A DNA stretch of 6,317 nucleotides from contig JAFKJZ010000548.1 of assembly GCA_017305815.1 (NCBI GenBank), positions 1 to 6,317 on the forward strand, given 5' to 3'. Of this stretch, positions 1 to 4,649 are shown piece after piece (the stretch's first letter is position 1; the number at the start of each line of letters is the position of its first letter). The position numbers and the translations under genes were made by a program. The DNA is from Hyphomicrobiales bacterium. Lineage in GTDB: Bacteria > Pseudomonadota > Alphaproteobacteria > Rhizobiales > Kaistiaceae. The notes beneath the pieces were generated by a model. The model was not told where the DNA came from. It was given only the letters and a program-made list of their open reading frames with translations, and made no database searches.

Positions 1-65
1 AGACCCGGGATATTCAGCCGAGGCCTTGGACATCGCGAATTCATCAGGACGCCGACAAACCCAGC

Positions 66-108
66 TGCATGGATCCTCGCCTTCGCGAGGATGACGCCGG
101 TGCATGGA
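66..108. repeat. REP-like palindromic element
   Basis: A perfect 8-bp stem, ATCCTCGC (73-80) and GCGAGGAT (85-92), closes on a 4-nt loop. It is followed by GACG, giving the pattern TGGATCCTCGCCTTCGCGAG. This resembles the short intergenic REP-type hairpins common in alphaproteobacteria, whose accidental translation gives the familiar spurious peptide MDPRLREDD. The hairpin is flanked by an 8-bp direct repeat, TGCATGGA, at 66-73 and 101-108. It lies upstream of the transglutaminase-like gene. There is no T-run on either side, so it does not look like a standard terminator. The repeat class is inferred from form only; copy number elsewhere in the genome cannot be seen. Confidence 0.6.
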
Positions 109-154
109 CCGGCGGACGTACCGGGGTCGTGCATTGCGGGGGAGCCGAACGGGC

Positions 155-184
155 TTGCCACCGTGCCGGCGGCCGAGCTTTCAT
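155..184 (+). promoter_or_regulatory. possible weak promoter for the transglutaminase-like gene
   Basis: A TTGCCA box (155-160) and a TTTCAT box (179-184, four of six matches to TATAAT) are separated by 18 bp. Transcription would begin at about 190-192, on the ATG at 191, giving a leaderless or nearly leaderless mRNA. This fits the absence of a Shine-Dalgarno sequence before that ATG. The boxes are weak and the call is speculative. Confidence 0.2.
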
Positions 185-190
185 TTCATC

Positions 191-628
191 ATGCCCGACT
201 CGCTTCATGCCATCGCCGCGTCCGTGCGCACCTTCCTGGAACCGGCCTGGCGACACTGGCAGCCGGACGCCAAGCCGCCGTCGAAAAACACCTGCGGGCG
301 CAGCAGCCTGTTTCTCGAACGCGTATTGCGCCACGAGGGCTACGAGGCCCGCTGGACCAACGGCATTCCCCGCCTCGCCGAGGATGCCCCCGATCTCGGC
401 CCGTTCGGCTTCTTCGACGGCACGCGCTGGGAAAGCCATGCCTGGGTCGAGTGCGACGGCCTCATCGTCGACGTCACCGCCGATCAGTTCGGCGCGCCGC
501 CCATCCTCGTCACGCCGACGACCGACCCGCGCTATGGCGCGCGGACGCTGGATACCGCGAGCCCGGAGGCGGTCGCCGCCCGGCAGCGGACGGTCGACGA
601 ACTCTGGCGGGGCTGGGGGACGCGCTAG
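191..628 (+). CDS. small transglutaminase-like (Cys-His-Asp) protein
   Basis: A 145-residue protein with no signal peptide or membrane span, so probably cytoplasmic. It shows the order expected of a papain/transglutaminase-like fold: Cys35 at the start of a helix (NTCGRSSLFLERVLRHEGYE), then His83 in ESHAWVECDG, then Asp94 in LIVDVTADQFG. A Cys-helix, His-strand and Asp-strand arrangement is the catalytic triad of the transglutaminase-like superfamily, which includes proteases and amidases as well as cross-linking enzymes; the substrate is unknown. The start at 191 was chosen because residues encoded upstream (in-frame ATG at 104) are Arg-rich, low quality and run into the REP-like element. 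No Shine-Dalgarno site is seen before 191. It converges with the 34-codon minus-strand ORF, and the two stop codons overlap within CTAG. The fold assignment rests on the motif pattern only. It is not a recognised GTA or phage structural gene. Confidence 0.65.
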   Translation: MPDSLHAIAASVRTFLEPAWRHWQPDAKPPSKNTCGRSSLFLERVLRHEGYEARWTNGIPRLAEDAPDLGPFGFFDGTRWESHAWVECDGLIVDVTADQFGAPPILVTPTTDPRYGARTLDTASPEAVAARQRTVDELWRGWGTR

Positions 629-729
629 CTTCGCGCCAGAAGCCTTTCGAGCGCGCCGGCGAAATCGCGAAACACCTTGCGGTGGTCCGGCGCGAGGCGC
701 TGCAGGATGCGGTTCAGCATCTGGGTCAT
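625..729 (-). CDS. 34-residue hypothetical small protein
   Basis: This short frame encodes MTQMLNRILQRLAPDHRKVF followed by RDFAGALERLLARS. Its start is well supported: a GGAGAA Shine-Dalgarno site (740 to 735 on the minus strand) sits 5 nt before the ATG. The peptide is basic and probably amphipathic-helical, with regular Leu/Ile/Phe spacing around Arg/Lys, and has no membrane span. It follows the 62-residue membrane protein on the same strand after a 121-nt gap containing a hairpin, and its TAG stop overlaps the convergent transglutaminase-like stop. I do not recognise the family. It could be a chance frame in GC-rich DNA; the ribosome-binding site and the clean fit between neighbours are the reasons to keep it. 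Confidence 0.45.
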   Translation of the reverse strand: MTQMLNRILQRLAPDHRKVFRDFAGALERLLARS

Positions 730-734
730 TCACG

Positions 735-740
735 TTCTCC
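735..740 (-). promoter_or_regulatory. ribosome binding site of the 34-residue ORF
   Basis: GGAGAA lies 5 nt upstream of the ATG at 729 on the minus strand. It is the main evidence that this very short frame is translated. Confidence 0.45.
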
Positions 741-814
741 AGTCGGCTCGTGACGCGAGCCTCACACTCACCGTTTTGATGGACGCTCCGCACCACGCTC
801 GCCTCTCTCCAGCG

Positions 815-839
815 GGCGATGGACGAAGAAACCATCGCC
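815..839. repeat. intergenic hairpin after the small membrane protein gene
   Basis: Perfect 8-bp inverted repeat, GGCGATGG (815-822) and CCATCGCC (832-839), around a 9-nt loop. It begins 12 nt past the TAA of the 62-residue protein gene on the minus strand. No U-run follows in that direction, so it is not a textbook intrinsic terminator. It could stabilise an mRNA end, attenuate transcription between the two small genes, or bind a protein. Confidence 0.4.
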
Positions 840-850
840 ACCCGAATCCC

Positions 851-1039
851 TTACCGCCGGTCGTTGAAGAAGCGGGTCAGCCTCGCGATCTCGGCGACGA
901 AGTCGTTGAAGCGGCGGTTCGAGCTGGCGAGTTCCTTCAGCGCCCAGACGAGCAGGCCGCTGGCGCCCGACGCCCAGAGGAACAGCGCCAGATGCGCGAG
1001 GTCGCCGCGACTGGCAAAGGCGCGGGTCAGTTCGTCCAC
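851..1039 (-). CDS. small single-span membrane protein in the GTA g3.5 position
   Basis: A 62-residue protein starting at GTG (1039), with a strong AAGGAGA Shine-Dalgarno site 6 nt upstream that lies inside the end of the portal gene. The two frames overlap by 13 nt, so translation is probably coupled. Residues about 15-36 (LAHLALFLWASGASGLLVWA and onward) form one probable transmembrane helix. The C-terminal 26 residues are polar and charged (ELASSNRRFNDFVAEIARLT), likely helical. GTA-type clusters commonly carry a short uncharacterised gene between portal and head protease, called g3.5 in Rhodobacter capsulatus, and this gene occupies that place. Homology to g3.5 is inferred from position and general form, not from a diagnostic motif; function is unknown. 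Confidence 0.7.
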   Translation of the reverse strand: MDELTRAFASRGDLAHLALFLWASGASGLLVWALKELASSNRRFNDFVAEIARLTRFFNDRR

Positions 1040-2238
1040 CCCTCGTCTCCTTCCTGCCCGCCCTCGCCTGGCTGAGTCGCGCCATAGCCGACCGCCTGGC
1101 GCTTCTCGTCGCGGGAGAGGAAATCCGCCGCGCCGACCCGGCTCCAGAGCGCATTGCGTTCGTCGGAAAGCGCGGAAATCGCGTCGGTGTCGAAGCCGAG
1201 CCGAATGGCGCCCGGAAAATGCGGCGCCAACCAGGCGGTCAGCGCGTCGGCGGTGCGGCCGACAAGCGGCAGCACCGTCTGGCGCCAGAACACCCGGTTG
1301 GCCTCGGCATAATTGGCAAAGGTGTTGTCGCCGGGGATTCCGAGCAGCATGGGCGGCACGCCGAAGGCGAGCGCGATCTCGCGCGCCGCGCCGTTCTTCG
1401 CCTCGATGAAATCCATGTCGTGCGGGGTCAGCGCCATCGAGGTCCAGTCAAGCCCGCCTTCGAGCAGAAGCGGCCGGCCGGCATTGACCGCGCCGGTATA
1501 GTTCGCCTCCAGCTCGCGCTTCAGCCGCTCGAACTGGTCCTGGCTGAGATTGGCGCCGCCCTCGCCGCGATAGACCAGCGCGCCGGAAGGCCGCGCCGCA
1601 TTGTCGAGCAGCGCCTTGTTCCAGGCCCCGGCCGCATTGTGCAGATCGAGCGCGGTCGCCGCAGCCTCCAGCGGGGCGAAGCCGTAGTGATCGTCGAGTG
1701 GATGATAGAGGCGAAGATGCAGGATCGGCGACTGGCCATGCTCGACCGGGAATCGGACCGCGCGGCCGGCGACGGAATACTCATAGGCCTCGGGCCAGCC
1801 ATCCGGCCCCGGCACCACCTTCACCCGGTCCGGCCGTAACGCGTGCAGTTCGGCCGGCTCGCCGCCGAGCTGGACCAGTTCGGCATAGGCGTTGCCGGCG
1901 ACGAGCCAGTTCCCATAGAGCGTCTCCAGCCAGGCGGTGCCCGACTGGCGTGGGTTGGGTCGCGAAAGCAGCCCCAGCAACGGATGGTCCGGCCGTTCGG
2001 CCTCGCCCTCATAGGCGAGCCACGGCACCGAGGCCGCCGCCTCCGCGATCATCGACACGGCGCGATAGACGATGGCGTTCTTCATGAAGCCTTCGCGGGC
2101 GAGGCTGGCGAGATCGCGCGGCGTCCAGGCCGGGCGCCCCTGCCCCTGCAGCGCGATCAGCGGTCCGGCCTTCGAGGCCTTCGTCGCGGGCGCGGCAACG
2201 GTTCCGCCGAACAGGCGGGAGAAGAGATTCGCTTTCAT
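1027..2238 (-). CDS. HK97-family phage/GTA portal protein
   Basis: A 403-residue portal protein. In tailed phages and GTAs twelve copies form the ring at one capsid vertex through which the terminase pumps DNA and to which the neck and tail attach. Family signatures are clear: a wing/stem region with DDHYGFAPLEAAATALDLHN (182-201), NAARPSGALV (213-222), and the diagnostic stretch FIEAKNGAAREIALAFGVPP then MLLGIPGDNTFANYAEANRV (277-316), followed by FWRQTVLPLV. Length is normal for the GTA/HK97 type (about 390-430). The start at 2238 was chosen over an in-frame ATG at 2322 because GGAGA lies 4 nt upstream and MKANLFSRLFGG is a typical portal N-terminus; the upstream extension (IPLVVHAYSMQPRPEG) is not. 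The 3' end overlaps the next small gene. The gene is intact but about 2.4 kb from its usual partner, the large terminase. It therefore needs its own promoter in 2239-2493 or read-through across an oppositely oriented gene. Confidence 0.96.
   Translation of the reverse strand: MKANLFSRLFGGTVAAPATKASKAGPLIALQGQGRPAWTPRDLASLAREGFMKNAIVYRAVSMIAEAAASVPWLAYEGEAERPDHPLLGLLSRPNPRQSGTAWLETLYGNWLVAGNAYAELVQLGGEPAELHALRPDRVKVVPGPDGWPEAYEYSVAGRAVRFPVEHGQSPILHLRLYHPLDDHYGFAPLEAAATALDLHNAAGAWNKALLDNAARPSGALVYRGEGGANLSQDQFERLKRELEANYTGAVNAGRPLLLEGGLDWTSMALTPHDMDFIEAKNGAAREIALAFGVPPMLLGIPGDNTFANYAEANRVFWRQTVLPLVGRTADALTAWLAPHFPGAIRLGFDTDAISALSDERNALWSRVGAADFLSRDEKRQAVGYGATQPGEGGQEGDEGWTN
1046..1052 (-). promoter_or_regulatory. 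ribosome binding site deciding the GTG start at 1039
   Basis: AAGGAGA, 6 nt before a GTG codon and located within the last codons of the portal gene. It is the strongest Shine-Dalgarno match in the window and fixes the start of the 62-residue membrane protein. Confidence 0.6.
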
Positions 2239-2242
2239 CGCG

Positions 2243-2247
2243 TCTCC
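2243..2247 (-). promoter_or_regulatory. ribosome binding site of the portal gene
   Basis: GGAGA on the minus strand, 4 nt before the ATG at 2238. It selects the MKANLFSRLF start over the ATG 84 nt further upstream. Confidence 0.55.
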
Positions 2248-2284
2248 GATCGAAAGAAGGCCAGAAAGCCCGCCTTCGGGTCTT

Positions 2285-2311
2285 GGTTGCATCGAATAGG
2301 CATGCACAACC
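2285..2311. repeat. imperfect inverted repeat in the divergent intergenic region
   Basis: GGTTGCAT (2285-2292) pairs with ATGCACAACC (2302-2311) apart from a 2-nt insertion, around a 9-nt spacer. It lies between the divergent portal and diguanylate cyclase genes, so it could be an operator or part of the portal leader. It is short enough that chance is quite possible. Confidence 0.25.
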
Positions 2312-2365
2312 AGAGGAATCATCGTCCCGATGGCCGGAATCGATCGAAGCGCCTGCGGCTTTCGC

Positions 2366-2393
2366 TTGCATTCCGAACCGTCAACTGAACTAT
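2366..2393 (+). promoter_or_regulatory. possible promoter of the diguanylate cyclase gene
   Basis: TTGCAT (2366-2371, preceded by C, as in the alphaproteobacterial CTTG -35 box) is followed after 16 bp by AACTAT (2388-2393, three of six matches to TATAAT). If real, the RNA would start at about 2400 and carry a leader of about 95 nt to the GTG at 2494. The in-frame ATG at 2392 would then lie within the -10 region and could not be the start. The match is weak. Confidence 0.25.
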
Positions 2394-2480
2394 GGGCGCA
2401 GTTTTGGAGGCGAAGTCCGAGGCGAGATCCCGCCCTGATGTCGCCCAGAACTTTCCGGCCCCCTTAGCATCTCGGCTGAA

Positions 2481-2486
2481 AGAGGA
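2481..2486 (+). promoter_or_regulatory. ribosome binding site of the diguanylate cyclase gene
   Basis: AGAGGA lies 7 nt before the GTG at 2494. The in-frame ATG at 2392 has no comparable site, so this decides the start in favour of GTG. Confidence 0.55.
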
Positions 2487-2493
2487 CTCACCG

Positions 2494-3675
2494 GTGCTCG
2501 ACTTCGCCTCGCTCCTCGTCGCCATCGGCTTTGCCACGGCCTTCCTGGCGGCGATCCTGCTCGCGGCCTGGAAGACGACGCGCCGGGACGGCTTCCTGTT
2601 TTCCTGCGCCGTCGGCACGCTGCTGGTCGCCGTCAGCGTCGGCTTTTCGACGGTCGACAGCATTGATCCCTCCTGGTGGGCGCAGGGCCTGGGCCTCGGC
2701 CTGCTGCTGGCCGGCGAGGCGAGCCTCTATGGCAGCGCGGCGCAGTTCCGGCTCGGCACATCGCCCGGTCCGCGCATTATCCTCGCCACCGTGCTTTCGG
2801 TCGTGCCGGTCCTGCTATCGCTTTTCGCCGGCTATAACGGCCTCGCCTATTCCGTCAGCTATGCCGGATCGGCGGCCCTGCTGCTGCTGGTCGCCCACCA
2901 GTTCTGGCTGGCGCGGGCGGAGGCGCCGATGACCGCGACCGGCATCGCCGCCCTCTATTTCCTGGTCGGCCTGTCGTTCCTGCCGCGCGCGGTCCTGGTG
3001 CTGACGCGCGACGGCCTGATCACGGCGGGCCCGCCGCGCAACTGGGCGCAGGACCTCTCTCTGATACTGATCATCGGCGCCATCCCGGCGCTCGGCGCCA
3101 TGACGATGGCGCTGAGCCAGATCCGGACCGCCCACGCGCACCGGCGCGAGGCGCTGACGGATTCGCTCACCGGACTGATGAACCGCCGCGCCCTGTTCGA
3201 CACGCACGACGTCTCGATACCGCCCTACTGCGTCGCAATCCTCTTCGACATCGACGAATTCAAGGCGATCAACGACACCCATGGCCATGCCATGGGCGAC
3301 CGCGTCATCGCCCTTTTCGCCAAGGCGCTGAAGCTCGACCTGCCGGCCGACGCCTCGGCGGCGCGGATCGGCGGCGAGGAGTTCGCTCTGATCCTCAGGG
3401 ACATCGGTGTGGACGAAGCGCTCCGCATTGCCGATGCCGTGCGCCGGCGCTTCATCGATCTCGCAGCGAGCGAGGTGGGCCTTCCCTGCACCGCGAGCGC
3501 CGGCCTCGCCGCGAGCGGGCCGCTCGGCATGCGGACGGATCGCATCCTCGCCGACGCCGACCGAGCGCTCTATGAGGCGAAACGAGCGGGCCGCAACCGG
3601 GTCATGGTCGGTCGGCCGTCGCAACTGCCGGCGCAAGCCTCCGCTCCGACCGACATGGGCAACATCGGCGGCTGA
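2494..3675 (+). CDS. membrane-bound diguanylate cyclase (GGDEF domain)
   Basis: A 393-residue inner-membrane enzyme predicted to join two GTP into cyclic di-GMP. Residues 1-208 hold about six or seven hydrophobic spans (first LDFASLLVAIGFATAFLAAI) and form an uncharacterised membrane sensor. The GGDEF domain follows (about 215-375) with its hallmark motifs: TDSLTGLMNRRALF, LFDIDEFKAINDTHGHAMGD (metal and nucleotide contacts), RIGGEEF (active-site GGEEF at 293-297) and ADRALYEAKRAGRNRV. Catalytic residues look intact. The inhibitory I-site RxxD, expected nine to six residues before GGEEF, is replaced by PADA, so product inhibition at that site is unlikely. There is no EAL domain. Start: GTG with AGAGGA 7 nt upstream; the peptide from the ATG at 2392 adds 34 unconvincing polar residues. 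It is divergent from portal and convergent, with a 22-nt gap, to the DUF4239 gene. It is not a phage or GTA gene family. The signal it senses is unknown. Confidence 0.94.
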   Translation: MLDFASLLVAIGFATAFLAAILLAAWKTTRRDGFLFSCAVGTLLVAVSVGFSTVDSIDPSWWAQGLGLGLLLAGEASLYGSAAQFRLGTSPGPRIILATVLSVVPVLLSLFAGYNGLAYSVSYAGSAALLLLVAHQFWLARAEAPMTATGIAALYFLVGLSFLPRAVLVLTRDGLITAGPPRNWAQDLSLILIIGAIPALGAMTMALSQIRTAHAHRREALTDSLTGLMNRRALFDTHDVSIPPYCVAILFDIDEFKAINDTHGHAMGDRVIALFAKALKLDLPADASAARIGGEEFALILRDIGVDEALRIADAVRRRFIDLAASEVGLPCTASAGLAASGPLGMRTDRILADADRALYEAKRAGRNRVMVGRPSQLPAQASAPTDMGNIGG

Positions 3676-3676
3676 C

Positions 3677-3717
3677 TTCGCGGCTGCGCACGGCCGCTCA
3701 CGGACCGCTGAAGGCGA
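3677..3717. other. convergent gene junction with GC-rich inverted repeat
   Basis: Only 22 nt separate the stop codons of the cyclase and DUF4239 genes. GCGGC (3680-3684) can pair with GCCGC (3693-3697), or alternatively CTTCGCGG can pair with CCGCTGAAG with one bulged base. No T-run follows on either strand. It may act as a weak bidirectional end structure; a true intrinsic terminator is not evident. Confidence 0.25.
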
Positions 3718-4507
3718 TGCTGGCGTTCTTCTGGTTGGTGAACAGCAGCGACGGATCGAGCGCCTCGAGCCCGTCATAGGGGTTGGCGTGGATCGCCAGG
3801 ATCCACAGGCTCATCGACGCCGTGATCGCATAGATCGCCAGCGCCCGCCGGCCGGCGCGGGTTCTGTCGGCGTGGGTCGCGGCAATGGTGACGGCCGTCA
3901 GCACCGTCAGGAACATCACGAGATACCATTTGTAATAGTCGATCGAGGTGTTGCCGACCGCGAGGCGAAGGTTGCGGGCGTCCTGCAGGTCGTTGAAATC
4001 GGTCATCACCTGCGAGACGAGCGAAGCCGGCGCCTTGCCGCGCGCCAGGGTCGCCACTTCGCCGCGCAGATCATGCAGGATGGTCTCGACCTGATCGTCC
4101 GGCTTCTCGTTTTTGTCCTGCAGCCACTCCTTGCTCGCCACCTCCTGGCGATAGGCGATGATGCCCGCCGCGAGCTTCGAGGAATCGAGGATGTCCACCT
4201 CGGCGCTGCGCAGCAGGCGGGCGATGGCCGAGCGCTCCATGCTGGTCGCCTGGTCGGCGCGCGAATTCACCGCCCAGATGTCGGCAGCAATGAAGCCGAG
4301 CGACAGCGCCCAGGCCGTCGCGATCGTGCCGAGGAACGCGGATTGCGGAATGGAGCCGACATCGCGGATGGCGTGTCCCGAGAGAAAATGGAGCGCCACG
4401 CGGCCGATGCCGTAGAAGGCGAGACCGAACGCCGTGAACAAAACGAACAGCATCGGCACCGAGAGATGCGTGGCGAACTCCATCGATTGACCCCATCCAT
4501 CTGACAT
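3698..4507 (-). CDS. DUF4239 (bestrophin-like) membrane protein
   Basis: A 269-residue integral membrane protein with the DUF4239 architecture: two N-terminal spans (about 15-41 and 57-79), a long soluble helical segment (about 80-190, including DQATSMERSAIARLLRSAEV and IIAYRQEVASKEWL), two C-terminal spans (about 192-211 and 219-239), and the near-terminal ANPYDGLEALDPSLL that matches the family's conserved 'HPF.G' type tail. Family members are weakly related to bestrophin channels, but no function is established; ion transport is only a possibility. The start is uncertain. ATG 4507 (MSDGWGQS) is used; ATG 4483 (MEFATHLSVPML, 261 residues) has a G-rich stretch at better spacing and is almost as likely. 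The gene follows the large terminase on the same strand after 142 nt and converges with the cyclase. It is not a recognised packaging gene, so its place between terminase and portal is unusual. Confidence 0.85.
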   Translation of the reverse strand: MSDGWGQSMEFATHLSVPMLFVLFTAFGLAFYGIGRVALHFLSGHAIRDVGSIPQSAFLGTIATAWALSLGFIAADIWAVNSRADQATSMERSAIARLLRSAEVDILDSSKLAAGIIAYRQEVASKEWLQDKNEKPDDQVETILHDLRGEVATLARGKAPASLVSQVMTDFNDLQDARNLRLAVGNTSIDYYKWYLVMFLTVLTAVTIAATHADRTRAGRRALAIYAITASMSLWILAIHANPYDGLEALDPSLLFTNQKNASIAFSGP

Positions 4508-4562
4508 CGTCGTAACAGCCCCACCGACCTTCCGATGGAATCCATCCGCTCGACCGATGCTT

Positions 4563-4649
4563 CGGCGGATTCGCCGCGCAAGACAACCGCGCATGCGGCC
4601 AGAAGATCCACAGGGCGCCGAACAATCGTGTCAGGCGCCGTCGCGACGG
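4563..4649. other. intergenic spacer with palindromes after the terminase gene
   Basis: The 142-nt gap between the large terminase and DUF4239 genes holds a perfect 12-bp palindrome CCGTCGCGACGG (4638-4649) directly after the terminase stop. It also has GGCGCC at 4614-4619 and 4634-4639, which can pair, and a 5-bp hairpin CGGCG/CGCCG (4563-4576). None is followed by a T-run. These may form a transcript-end structure or simply reflect high GC. No small ORF with a ribosome-binding site was found here. Confidence 0.3.

Noticed and set aside
1..190. Possible end of an upstream gene at the left edge
   Set aside because: One plus-strand frame is open from the edge, but its translation is not protein-like and continues into the REP-like repeat. 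No supported gene was found.
44..841. A 265-codon minus-strand frame covering the left end
   Set aside because: It is Arg/Ala/Pro-rich, without motifs, antisense to the transglutaminase-like gene and across the REP-like element.
2392..2493. ATG start for the cyclase 34 codons upstream
   Set aside because: No ribosome-binding site precedes it, its residues are polar and unlike the family, and it overlaps a possible -10 box. The GTG at 2494 has AGAGGA at good spacing and gives the usual membrane-first N-terminus.
3407..4504. A 365-codon plus-strand frame over the cyclase end and DUF4239 gene
   Set aside because: It is a shadow of two genes in other frames, with no recognisable domain and no ribosome-binding site.
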